From Elmis aenea (lineage: Eukaryota > Arthropoda > Insecta > Coleoptera > Elmidae), in the NCBI GenBank assembly GCA_947652605.1, contig OX393577.1, positions 9,424,868 through 9,488,867 of the forward strand: DNA of 64,000 bases, written 5' to 3'. Shown one piece after another: positions 32,393 through 42,609 of this stretch (position 1 is the stretch's first letter; every line of letters begins with the position of its first letter). The position numbers and the translations under genes are program-made. The notes beneath the pieces were generated by a model that saw only the letters and a list, made by a program, of their open reading frames with translations, searched no databases and was not told the DNA's origin.

Positions 32393-34126
32393 GCAGACTT
32401 CCAATGAGGGAACCAGAAGCCAGAAGTATGCAAAATTTGGCTACAACGTATTGCACATCCAAAATTTGCTACTTACGGACAAGAACAAATTCTGCATATT
32501 TAAGAGTATGTAGCATACATTTTGCAAAGATCAAGCAACAAAACGACAGATAATATTCTATTACCTACTATGAATTTACCAGGTATATTGCTAACAATTT
32601 AACAAGTGCAACATCTAATTATTCAAAATATTCATTAATTACAGGCAGGGACTAAAAACGAAAAAAAATTCGTTCGTTTCTGTTCGGAACGAAAACGAAA
32701 TATATCGTTTTCGTTCTTTTCGTTCTAACCGAAAAAATTCCTTTTTCGTTTTCGTGAACCGAAATAATAACGGTTAAAACCAGTATTACATTTTTTTTTT
32801 ACGTCAAAAAATCTAGGACTTTAATTTTTTTTCAAGTCACTACAACCCTCTATAAATACGATAACAATATTTGCGTTTCCACTAAAATATAAACGATGAC
32901 GATGGGTTTTGATGCTCACGGACAGCATCTGGCGAACCGCCGCCATATTAAATTTACCAAATCGTTAAACAGATTAAAATTTAACCATTTTATTTAGTAT
33001 AACACCCGTAAGGTGTAAAAATACAACTTGATTAGTTTAAATTGTACATACGATTTTTATTAGAAAATAAACAAATATAGCAGTGCTGTTTTAAGTTTGT
33101 TTTAGTGCTAAAAATCTATGAATTTGAATTAAATTAGATCCTGCTGTAATTATTTAAAAAGACAAAAGAATTAATTTAAGTGGATAATTTACTAAATTCG
33201 TCCATGAATGTTGTAAATAAAAAAAGATATTAGAAGAAAACTTATATTAGCTCTAAACGCAAATAAAACATACAAATTAATAATAATTTATAAAAAATTA
33301 ACTTGAAATATACTTTAACTTATCTAATAGTTTGTACATACTGCACAAAATACATTTTCACAATCCATTCAATCTTACTAGCAGCACATCAGACAATAAA
33401 TCTTCTTTAACATTAGTCCTTTTCGAAGTAAGAGTACATTTTACTTTTATTAACTCTATAAACGCAAATAAAACATACACGTTAATAATATGTACCCAAT
33501 CATGTGTACAGAGAATATCTACCGCTTTTTGTGTTACACGCAACTGCAAGTATAAACAATAAATTGTTAAAACATATAATGTATATGAAGAAAAGTGAAG
33601 CTCACTTATTTCAAGTGAGATTTTTTACTGCCTCGTGGAGTTTCTCCAGCATAGAAGGTGAATTCGCGTTTGTGTTTAACAAATAAAATTTAAATAGCGA
33701 CAAAACCGGCTTTGGAAAATATTTATTTCGTTTTCGTTCTTCAACGAAAAATAATAATTTCGTTTTTGTTTTCGTTCTTAAATAAATTTCGGTTAATTTC
33801 GTTTAACGTTTTCGTTTCGTTCTCAGTCCCTGATTACAGGTTTTGATGAAGAACCCACTTTAGACAACTCTTTCAGATTTCCTAGGTCACAATCAATTCA
33901 AGTTAGTTCAACTACACATCGTCCCCAACAATTCACACTGTTACAACATGAAACACGAGATAGTAATGTTACTGAAATTTCTAGTGTAAGTGAACCCATA
34001 GAAGTTATTACAATTAGTTCTTTAGAAAAAGAAATAGAATTCATAAATGAAAGTGTTGATAATATTGGAGCCTATACCAGGAACATCGAGAGATCTTACG
34101 AAGCTAAACAATTTACTTGGATTTAA
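32393..34126 (+). pseudogene. THAP-domain gene remnant, unit B/C
   Basis: The exon at 32393-32582 has the same frameshifted THAP pieces as unit A, and the terminal exon at 33840-34126 is open and ends in FTWI. The intron carries the hAT element 32646-33832. Upstream, 32035-32392 shows nothing coding. The terminal exon lies at the start of the truncated third unit, so the third unit keeps this exon but loses everything downstream. Confidence 0.65.
32646..33832. mobile_element. Non-autonomous hAT element, unit B
   Basis: This is the same 1187-bp element as 16942-18128 with the ATTACAGG duplication (32638-32645 and 33833-33840). Identical length and site show that it was inserted before the tandem duplication. 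A few bases differ in the T-rich and CGAAAA-rich parts. Confidence 0.9.
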
Positions 34127-34376
34127 AAATATACTTTGTATACGATACTTCTGTATTGTACATACTGTATGTTTTATAACAATTGATCTCTTTGGGTAAA
34201 TATTTGTTTTGTTCAGAATGTTATGTTTTTGTTTTGTAAAAGTAATTGTTTGCATGATGTGCATATTTTGTTATTTGATAATATCAAACAACTGATAAAT
34301 ATCTTGCAAAGGAGACTGCACACGCATGATCCTCTTGTTCGTATATTTTATCCTGCGTTCGTGTTTATCAAATGCA
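33859..34376. repeat. Truncated third tandem unit
   Basis: The sequence matches units A and B from their start to offset about 518 and then switches abruptly to BEL/Pao sequence matching 11296 and onward. At the switch GCAAG is shared by both parents (ATGCAAG|TTTC and AGCAAGG|TGGC), so end joining by microhomology is likely. The saposin-like gene of this unit is absent. Confidence 0.88.
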
Positions 34377-34788
34377 AGTGGCACCGATCAAGCATATCAG
34401 CATTCCTCGTTTGGAGCTAAGTGGTGCTCTAATTCTAGCCAAACTAAGAAAAAATATTGAAAATTCGCTTACGCTGAAGTTAGATTCGGTTAACTTTTGG
34501 TGCGACTCAACTATCGTTCTCAGTTGGATTCGTACTTCAACAAATTTGTTAAAAACGTTTGTCGCAAACAGAGCATCAAAAATCCAATCGTTAACAAACA
34601 GTACAGATTGGCATTATGTCAAATCAAAAGAAAATCCCGCAGATTTATTGTCTCGTGGCATAAACCCAAGTTCGCTAAATAAATGTTATTTATGGAGGCA
34701 TGGTCCTGAATGGTTGCATCAACAATCATCGGAATTAGATTATCCAAATTTTGAAACAATTCATTACGCCAGAATTAAAATCAAATAA
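34377..34788 (+). pseudogene. BEL/Pao RNase H fragment
   Basis: The frame carries PIKHISIPRLELSGALILAK, FWCDSTIVLSWI and ENPADLLSRG, the second half of the RNase H-like region of the Pao polyprotein. A 2-bp deletion shifts the frame at its end. Upstream RT sequence is missing because of the junction at 34376. Confidence 0.8.
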
Positions 34789-34863
34789 ATACTCATTCAT
34801 TCTTACACCATTCATTGATCTGTTGCACATACATAATTATTCAAGTTACAATAAACTACTTCG

Positions 34864-36084
34864 TTGCGTAAAAATATTATTCGTGTAGGTGGACGACTTA
34901 CTCATTCTAATTTCTATTTTGAGCAAAAGCATCCCATACTTATACCTGCAAATCATCACTTCACTAAATTGTTATTCGAGCACGAACATTTGAAGCTAAA
35001 ACATGCTGGTCCACAGCAACTATTGTATTCAATTCGCGAAAAGTTTTGGCCAATTTCAGGGAGAAACATATCTCGTCAAGTTGTTCACAATTGCATTAAT
35101 TGCTTTCGAGGAAAACCTAAACCTCTAACTCCTAAAGTAGGAGATTTGCCAAAAGAACGCGTTATTCCATCTTTACCATTCGCAATAACTGGCGTAGATT
35201 ATGCCGGACCCTTTTTAATAAAGGAACGTAAAGGTAGGAATGCCAAAACATTTAAATGTTACATCAGTTTATTCGTTTGTTTTACCACCAAAGCACTTCA
35301 TTTGGAATTAGTTTCGGATTTAACTAAAGAAAGTTTCATTGCTGCCTTAAGACGATTTGTGTCGAGACGGGGCAAACCATACGAGCTTCGTTCCGATAAT
35401 GGCACCAATTTTGTTGGAGCAAAGACCGAACTTGTTGAACTTAGTAAATTCATAACTAACAATCAAAATCCATTAGCTGAATTAATTCAAAATGAAGGCA
35501 TTATTTGGAAGTTTATTCCGCCTTATTCGCCTCATTTCGGAGGCATTTGGGAGGCAGGGGTCAAACGCGTAAAATATCATCTAAAAAGAATATTGGGAAA
35601 TACTAATTTAGTTTACGAGGAATTTTACACTCTTTAAATTCAAATTGAAGCAATTTTAAATTCCCGTCCCTTATCCCCAATGTCGTCTAATCCAAATGAC
35701 CTAGAACCTCTTACACCAGCGCACTTCCTCATCGGTAAGACTCTAACATCAGTAGCAGACCCTGATGTCACACATATTGTTGAAAATAGATTGTCGATTT
35801 ATCAAAAAATACAACAACTAAAACAGCACTTCTGGAAACGATGGTCGACAGAATATCTATGTGAACTCCAGAATCGATATAAAGCAAAAACATCGCTAGA
35901 AGATATTAAATTGGGCACTTTGGTGCTAATTAAAGAAAACAATTAGCCATCATTCCATTGGAAGCTGGCCAGAGCAGTCCAACTTCACCCAGGACCAGAT
36001 GGTCACGTTCGCGTAGTGACAATTCGTACCGCCACAGACACAACTCGTCGAGCGGTATCGCAACCATGTCCGCTACCCACTTGA
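34864..36084 (+). pseudogene. BEL/Pao integrase with C-terminal DUF5641-like region
   Basis: The frame 34864-35637 holds the zinc-binding region (HAGPQQLLY, CINCFRG) and the catalytic core (GVDYAGPF, RSDNGTNFVGA, PYSPHFGGIWE). After a frame change the native C-terminus appears: PLTPAHFLIGK, HFWKRWSTEYL and LGTLVLIKENN. An in-frame TAG then interrupts before FHWKLARAV and HPGPDGHVRVV. This is the usual end of Pao integrases. It shows what units A and B lost at 12744 and 28441. Confidence 0.82.
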
Positions 36085-36236
36085 GTGTAATGGAAGTAAA
36101 AGTTCGCGAGTGATCGCTTTACCGAAATTGTCGCATGTACTTACTGTTGTTTTTTCTTTGTATTTGTTTAATTTACGTTGTCATTCATTGTTTTGATATT
36201 TGCTTTTTTTGAAAGCCACAGCCTTTCAATGCGGGG

Positions 36237-36325
36237 TGTATGTAGCGGCCTCTGTCCGTCCTGATCAAACTATTATTTTGTAGCGGCCTCTGTCCGTACT
36301 GTTCGAAACTATTTAGCATGCATAG
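36237..36325 (+). repeat. Partial BEL/Pao LTR with short tandem repeat
   Basis: The LTR start is placed at TGTATGTAGCGGCC after the purine tract. TGTAGCGGCCTCTGTCCGT occurs at 36241 and again at 36279, a 38-bp repeat. The remainder is missing, so no second LTR is available to date the insertion. Confidence 0.5.
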
Positions 36326-37193
36326 AATGGGCGTTTACACAAAAAAATAAAACTTGATAAAATATTTTTTAAATGATCATCGGAGCTATAAAGTTTATTC
36401 TCAACCACCAAAAATTTAAAAAAAATCATCCAGTTCCGAGAAATAAATTTTTAAAATGCCCTTTATATTTCAAATTCTGAAACGCGCTGTGATTGGCCGT
36501 GACGTCACTCTCCGCACAGTCCATGTGCAGCGGACTAGTTCCTATGCATCGCATAATGACAAGTTGTTATAATATTTTAATATAATATGTTTTTTCTTTT
36601 ATTAACTATGTATATTATTGCAATGTACGTAAATTATTATTGTGACAAGTTCTACACCTTTTTTTGGGGATATTCAGAACAAATAAAGATTATTATTATT
36701 GTTATGTTAGGCGCGAAGCGCGCGACGAAGACGTCGCAGGGGCGTACTTTGGCCGTCGATTGTAAATAATAAACGTAATCGAACAACAATTACAATTTAT
36801 TATAATGAATAAAATACAAACAGTACTGCCTTTTAACAGTATTAGCAAAAGAATGATCTCAAGCCAACCCCGAGACCCCTCAGGGTGGCTTCACAACATA
36901 TCTTAAGTGTTTTTAACATAAACAAATATGCCTGTATATTTCATTATAAAACAAAGCAAATGTGTAAGTAAATTAATTATTTTGTAGAAATAATTCGATA
37001 TTACTAAGGTCATTTAACAGGTGAAAATATGAACAAAAAGTATGTTTCAGTTTATTGTTTAATAATAGGTGATTGTAAACATTAAAAAAATTTACCTACT
37101 ACTCTTTTAGTCATAGCTATATCTAAAAAACTTACAAAATTAATCTTAAATTCGAGGTTAATAAAATATGGGCTATATATAATAGTAGATAAT

Positions 37194-37406
37194 TGATAAA
37201 GTTGGTTTCTCCTGTTGTTTGATTATAGGTTAAATAAACGAAAAGTTGCTGGTTTTCAAACAGGTTTATTCGTTGCAAATTCTTTTTTTAAAAAAGATCC
37301 GACATGTTTCGCCAATGTTATTTTATCGGCATCCTCAGGCCTAAAAATTATATTATATATACTTATAACTTATTATAACTTATAACTTATAACTTTTCGT
37401 TTATTT
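37194..37406 (-). mobile_element. 213-bp insertion carrying a hammerhead-like motif
   Basis: AATAGTAGATAAT stands on both sides (37181-37193 and 37407-37419), a 13-bp duplication. Inverted segments AATAAACGAAAAGTT (about 37233) and AACTTTTCGTTTATT (about 37391) enclose a minus-strand hammerhead-like core (37299-37340): CTGAGGA, a short GCC/GGC helix, then CGAAAC and ATGTC. Such cores with long target duplications are known from Penelope-like retroelements and animal retrozymes. A short TTATAACTTA-type repeat follows the core. Confidence 0.6.
37299..37340 (-). ncRNA. Hammerhead-ribozyme-like core (Penelope type)
   Basis: Read on the minus strand: CTGAGGA (the CUGANGA box), TGCC paired to GGC across an AT-rich loop, CGAAAC (the GAAA box), then ATGTC as cleavage-site candidate. 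Helices I and III are minimal, as in the short Penelope-associated form. Self-cleavage cannot be judged from sequence alone, and such minimal forms often act as dimers. Confidence 0.5.
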
Positions 37407-38261
37407 AATAGTAGATAATGTTCAATTCAATGATTCTACTATATTAATTTACACTTATAAGTTTTGAATGTTATCAGTTTTATGCTTAGATCATATAAAA
37501 AAGGTATATATATATTTATGGCTTTTTGTAAAACAAGCACTGTTAGTTCAGTATAAATATAATACAAATTTCATAAACGAAGCAACAGTGCTCTAACACT
37601 AATCAGCATTTTTAATCAAACGTAAACATGCACCAAATAGCATACTACAAATAAGTATTGTTTAAAACTGCAGATTTTTTTGTTGGAAAGTAATAGGCTG
37701 CTTCATATTACATATTATTGCCATATGATTAATGCTTAATGCTAATGATAATGCTTAATGATAATGTTTTTCACTTAAGTGTATTTTTTTTTGCATAAAT
37801 ACTATTTAATATATTTTTTAGTTTATTCAAATTTTAAATGGTCTTCGCAACAATATAATTTAGTTTTTTCGCTTACGTCGGAAATACAACGTCTTGCTGC
37901 ATCAAACTATTTTTTTCTTTTGGTGGAATTTTCCGGAACAGCAAAAAACAATTTTTCTGGGTTTTTTGTAGAAGTGGTCTTACATTCAGGCACAAAACAC
38001 CACTTTCTGTACAACGACATGGTTGCGTTATATTTACACAAGCACACGCGTGATTTGCCTCACCGAGTACGTACGGAGTGTGACGTCATTTCCCGTGCGC
38101 ATCGTCCATGCCGTTTACGGCGCAACTTGCCGCGGGAAAGCTTTAATCGTTAATAATAAATAAACGAAGTTGATTTAAACAATTTTAACTTCACATACGA
38201 TATTCTGAACACCAAATCTATCAAATTCTGAAGAAATTAAAAATTAGTGTAAACGCCCATT

Positions 38262-39300
38262 GGTAAGCCAAGAGTTGCCGTCCAGACACCGACATGTAAT
38301 GACCTGCTGTATTGTACACATATGAATATACGTTTTTGTTATTGTTATTGGTTATTTATTCACAGTTTCACTTAGTGAAAAAAGAGAACATTAATATTTG
38401 TTAGGACCATGGGAAAAAAAAAGCCTATATAAGAATTCCCAAAAAAATCGTCCGGAAAAGATATCGAGGAAAACGTGCCAAAATCTTACACGCAACATTT
38501 AAATCGGGTCGTCGGGAGCGAGAATTTCGTCAAAATTTGACAATTCGACGTGACCTTTGAACGCTCGAACCTTCTCCGATTCGACCTTTTCGCACATATA
38601 TCGTACCGATTCGGAATCGTCTCGCCCTCCCCGACAAGTAGGTACGTACCAAACAATCCCACTTTCGAGTTAAATTCAGACCACGAACGAGAAAATGCGC
38701 AGGCGCGCGCAGGCACTACATACTAACGAACGCATTGGATAAAAAGATAAAGGAAGGACCTTTTAATACTATACTGCAGCGTTTGAGCGGCGACGGAAAT
38801 GACGACATAAATGGCCTCTGATGGCGGCCGGTTTTGACAGGTCAAACAGCCAAGAAATTTAGAGTTTCGTGTGCTACAATATTTAGCTGCAGTTCTTGTA
38901 CTCTTGCTAGGTGCAAAAATGTTCGTATTTACGTCGCGCGCACCCGCACTACACACTTACGAACGTCGAAAGCCTTTTCTCAAAAAGCGATTAAAAATGC
39001 ACAGAGGCGTCTAAAAACCGCGTTTTTTTTATGAAGCCGTATAGAGGATCGAAATTGGAAGAAGATCTGAATAATAGAATAGTTGCAGTGACGAAATTTT
39101 ACTTCGCCACTTATATAGGTTTGATAAGTAAGAAAAATATATCAAAAGAATTTAAAGTCGTTTTAGACTACACTAATTTGTAACTATTTTTTCGTTTAAG
39201 AAAATAGCATGGAATATTTATTTAAAAATTTCGTTCCAAGAATTTAGCATGGAAAATGTGAACCATTTACATGGTACTATAATTTGATACGAAAACTAAT
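38262..39300. other. Unassigned stretch with a CpG-rich pocket
   Basis: No gene was recognised. About 38480-38960 is clearly richer in CpG than the rest of the window, with GCGCAGGCGCGCGCAGGC near 38697, GGCGGCCGG near 38823 and TCGCGCGC near 38934. It could be a promoter region or an old repeat. Open frames on both strands here are explained by the low stop density of GC-rich DNA. Confidence 0.35.
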
Positions 39301-39424
39301 ATATTTTGGTTACTTTTTAGTAACTTTTATTATATTTTGGTTACTTTTTAGTAACTTTTATTATATTTTGGTTACTTTTTAGTAACTTTTATTATATTTT
39401 GGTTACTTTTTAGTAACTTTTGTT
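39301..39424. repeat. Four tandem copies of a 31-bp unit
   Basis: The unit begins ATATTTTGGTTACTTTTTAG and is repeated four times nearly perfectly. Each copy contains the small palindrome GTTACT-TTTT-AGTAAC, so the array can form a series of hairpins. Function unknown. The 39425-39890 stretch to its right shows nothing coding. Confidence 0.9.
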
Positions 39425-39890
39425 ATAATTTGTTGGCAACTTGAGTAACCATGTCAAGTTTCTTTTGAGAAAGCACAAAATTGAAATAACATGATCATAG
39501 ATAAGAGAGAAAATATATACTACACTCCCATACAATGCTTTTGAACTAAATTGCGCCATCTGAGCGGCTTGGGGTTCACTTAAATTTGCACGCTTGTCAT
39601 AGAATTTACAGTAATCTGTAAATACGATCGGATTTGCTTGTATAAATTATAGGAATTCAAAATTTATACTTATATTTATTATTTATGGATAAAATAAAAG
39701 GATTAAGATGCATTTTAATGGCAATTGATAAAATATAATTTATTGTAATAAAATGAAAACTTTCAAAATTAAAATTTAAAATTAATGAGAAGTAACAGTT
39801 GTTTAAAACAGTGGATAAAAACAGCAGAAACAGTTTAAATTGTACAGGCCATAATATCGTTTCTGAAATGAAAAGCGAAAATAAAGAAGA

Positions 39891-40210
39891 CCGTTTTCGA
39901 GAAAATTAGCGCTAAAGATGCATCGACAAACTCTGTTTATACACCTCAAATATTTTTTTTACTAAACTTAGTTGGCTAATGTCATGCTTGACTTAAGGCT
40001 TGTTTATAATAAACTAAGTAAATGCTGAATGTCGGCTAATTCGTTTAGAGTATACAAGTTTGTGTCTGACATTTTTAAAAAAAGCTTAGGTTATGAACAA
40101 GCCTTAAGTCAAGCATGACATTAGCCAACTAAGTTTAGTTAAAAAAAATATTTGAGGTGTATAAACAGAGTTTGTCGATGCATCTTTAGCGCTAATTTTC
40201 TCGAAAACGG
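39891..40210. repeat. Near-perfect hairpin with about 115-bp arms
   Basis: The left arm starts CCGTTTTCGAGAAAATTAGC (39891) and the right arm ends with its complement at 40210. The arms match over about 115 bp with a single-base indel and are separated by about 90 bp. No target duplication was found. It resembles a fold-back MITE; a transcript would give a long duplex. The near identity of the arms implies recent formation or conversion. Confidence 0.88.
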
Positions 40211-40584
40211 CTACGTTTACAGCAAAAAACAAAGAGGGACGAATTTTTTCCTCTTAAGTCGTACTTTCTTATGGACGAATGACATTTTCTATTTTATCCC
40301 AGAGAAAAAAATTCTGAAGATGGTAAGCGGATGACCTGACTATAAATCATACTTCCAATTACGTGTTTTCTTTCTAATTATCCCACAAAGGCAATGGGAA
40401 ACACCCAAACATTTCGGCCAAGTTTGATAGCTCTAGCTTAAACGGCTAGGACGTAATCGATTTTTTGAATTTTTTTTCTTGCAACTTTGGAGGTCTCTAA
40501 CTTTGAAAGGAAGCATTTTCGGATAACAAAATATTTGACAAATGGTCATCATTTTCACTCAGGAATATGCACATACTTTTTTGC

Positions 40585-40607
40585 CGTGTATAATGGGGAC
40601 ACCCTGT
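40585..40607 (-). mobile_element. Solo mariner-type terminus
   Basis: GGGGACACCCTG followed by TA is the complement of the CAGGGTGTCCC end seen at 42610. The matching opposite end was not found to the left; 40211-40584 shows nothing coding. A second solo end of the same kind (ACACCCTG then TA) is at 41481-41490. Confidence 0.5.
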
Positions 40608-40652
40608 ATATTAATGTGTTGATCACCGATTGTTTTTGGGCCGGGTGGTGAT

Positions 40653-40987
40653 GTGATGCAGCATTTAGATCTCAAAGAACACGAAGGAGAAACAACAAGA
40701 AAACAATTCGATAAATCAGCGGTAGCAGAACACGCCCAGGGTACAGGACACAACATCCTCTTCAGAGAAACAAAACTACTGGCCCGCGCAAACCATTTCT
40801 GGCCAAGATTATATCGAGAATCATTGGAAATCATCAAGAACCCAAACAACTACAACAGAGACACAGGCATACAACTCCCAAACATCTAGAAACCAGTCAT
40901 CACAAAATCACTGAGGCAGGACAAATCCATCAAGCGGAACGCCACGCCTCCACAAGCTGGATATATAAACCCAGCAACATCCCTCAC
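40653..40987 (+). pseudogene. Penelope-like element, C-terminal endonuclease fragment
   Basis: The frame reads SAVAEHAQGTGHNILFRETK, LLARANHFWPRLYRESLEI and NPNNYNRDTGIQLPN, which matches the C-terminal GIY-YIG endonuclease region of Penelope-like retroelements. After a stop at 40888 the same frame continues through QAGYINPATSL. The RT domain is absent, so this is a 5'-truncated copy, as is usual for target-primed insertion. The hammerhead-like motif just downstream (41000-41033) supports the assignment. Confidence 0.72.
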
Positions 40988-40999
40988 AAATTAGTCGTT

Positions 41000-41033
41000 T
41001 TGAAAAAGACCAAGACACAATGGTCGAAACGTC
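41000..41033 (+). ncRNA. Degenerate hammerhead-like motif behind the Penelope fragment
   Basis: TTGAAAA stands in place of the CUGANGA box. GACC pairs with GGTC across AAGACACAAT, followed by GAAAC and GTC. The helix II pairing and the GAAAC-GTC end fit the Penelope type, but the changed first box makes activity doubtful. Confidence 0.45.
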
Positions 41034-41040
41034 AACTACT

Positions 41041-42609
41041 TCTAAATATAGAAGACGCGGTTCCAAACCCGGAAACCAAGATTGTAAAGTAACGTAATTC
41101 TTTAGCAATATTATCCATCGAAAATACAGAAGTTACAATGACAAACTTTGAAGATGTAATTAAAAAATGAAATCATAGTTTTGTTACAATAATGAAAATC
41201 TATGAAGACTTCATGGAAACTTCGCGTCAAAGTGACAGTATAAGTGACATTAGGATGGGCAGCATATAATTTCAAAGCACTACAGATTTTGGTCAAAACG
41301 GCGTTTTGCAATTTTTCTCAGGTATTTAAAAACTCAAAATTGGTATTGATTACGTTTGTAGACACAAAATTTTATTCTCTACAAAAACTTTAATGCACAT
41401 TTTTTCTAAAATAATTAGGGAAGATATCAAACAACTTTTAAAATCTACCATTGAAATTACTATGTGCGTGATCCGATTCTACACCCTGTATAAGTTTTTT
41501 TTTTAAGTTTTGAGTCGATTGCCTTAGTTTACAGATATTTTTCCTGAAAAAGTGAAAAGTCTTTGCACATTTCCAATTTTAAATAAATGCTATGAAAAAG
41601 TTAATTCGAAAAAAGCCTTCAATTTGAAAGCCAACGTTTACATTAACTTCATTTCGCATAATCGGTTTATAGAATAGTTGGTGGTCTGATTTGGAGGAAC
41701 TTATGTATATTAAAGATTAACGTTCGAAATTCCGTGGAGCAAACCCCGAAGCCTATCGATTATAGGCAGGTTGGTGTCATGGGAGATGTGGAGGGCCGCG
41801 TACAGACATCGGAATGTCATTTCCTCGGCTTTTCCACAACCCTCATTGTTAACATCTCGACCGAGAGATATTTCCATTCTGATAAAAGATTCCTTGGATT
41901 TTTGTTCATTTGTTTGGATCGTACTTTAAATGCAGACAAAGAAAGAAAAACAAGACGATGATTGTTCTCGGTGAACTGTACCGACGCTATTCACTCACAG
42001 AACAGATTATTTAAGAAAGATATGGCGAAAAAATATTTCGCATTCATTATAGATTGCTGTGTAGTCTAAATCTACAGGGAAAATAAAATTTGGAATATCA
42101 CCAGATGTGCATTATTTCTGTCGTTACTTGGAAATAAAAATAATTACGGACTCCCACTTGCTGTTTAGAATATAATTATTGAATTTTAAATTTTCAATTA
42201 CGAAAATAAATTCTTGATAAATAATTTTAGAACACGGCTGAAACTCCTAAAAAAAAATTTAATATCTTCAATCTTACTAACCCTTAACTACTTACGCTGG
42301 TGTATTTTGTACACCAATGTCAATTATTTTTGCCAACTCTTTTTGTTTGAACCTACCGTCAGCATTCTCTTTCCTTAGAATTTTAATTCACTACAAGGAC
42401 TGTGTCCTGTGACGCAATGGTTTTTCCTTCAGTGTGGTCTTATGAATGAACGCAAAGTTGCAAGTGTAAGATATTTTATTAAAAGAGGCAGCTTTTTGGT
42501 AGTTTAAAATAAAATAATTTCTTACACAATTCTTTACACAATTTGAAATAGCGCTATGGTTTTCCGAGAAGCAAGAATAATTCCAATCAATAAATTTGGG
42601 TTATCTATA
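41041..42609. other. Unassigned stretch
   Basis: No recognised gene. It contains a solo mariner-type end (41481-41490) and a mildly GC-richer piece around 41740-41960 whose open frame has no domain. AT-rich sequence fills the rest up to TA at 42608, where the fold-back element starts. Confidence 0.4.

Larger units (their letters stand above)
18155..33858. repeat. Tandem repeat unit B
   Basis: This second full copy follows A directly and has the same gene and repeat order. It lacks the MITE and the Sola-like element of A and has one private insertion at 23996-24965. The rest differs by scattered bases, except in the exons of the saposin-like gene, where differences cluster. Its right end leads directly into the partial third copy. 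Confidence 0.93.
34377..36325 (+). mobile_element. BEL/Pao 3' portion with native end
   Basis: It begins in the RNase H region and runs through the integrase to a polypurine-type tract (GCGGGGTG, about 36231-36238) and the start of an LTR. Unlike units A and B, the integrase C-terminus is present, so this is not simply the third unit's own truncated element. Internal deletions remove 2 bp near 34767 and about 220 bp near 34868. The LTR is cut by the TIR element that starts at 36326. Confidence 0.85.
36326..38261. mobile_element. 1.9-kb TIR element without recognised transposase
   Basis: AATGGGCGTTTACAC at 36326 and GTGTAAACGCCCATT ending at 38261 are perfect inverted ends. Both subterminal regions contain TGACGTCA palindromes (about 36499 and 38081). 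No convincing target duplication was seen, and the only longish open frame (37779-38153) has no domain. It was later hit by the ribozyme-bearing insertion 37194-37406. GC-rich GGCGCGAAGCGCGC-type sequence near 36710 is unexplained. Confidence 0.65.

Noticed and set aside
1..34376. Tandem copies as a pure assembly artefact
   Set aside because: The copies differ by three precise transposon insertions with target duplications and by clustered coding changes; a duplicated contig would not show these. Long reads would still be the proof.
37779..38153. 124-codon frame as a membrane protein gene
   Set aside because: It lies within a TIR element, has AT-driven hydrophobic composition and no recognisable family.
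41734..41961. 75-codon frame as an exon
   Set aside because: No splice context, domain or repeat evidence; left as unassigned.
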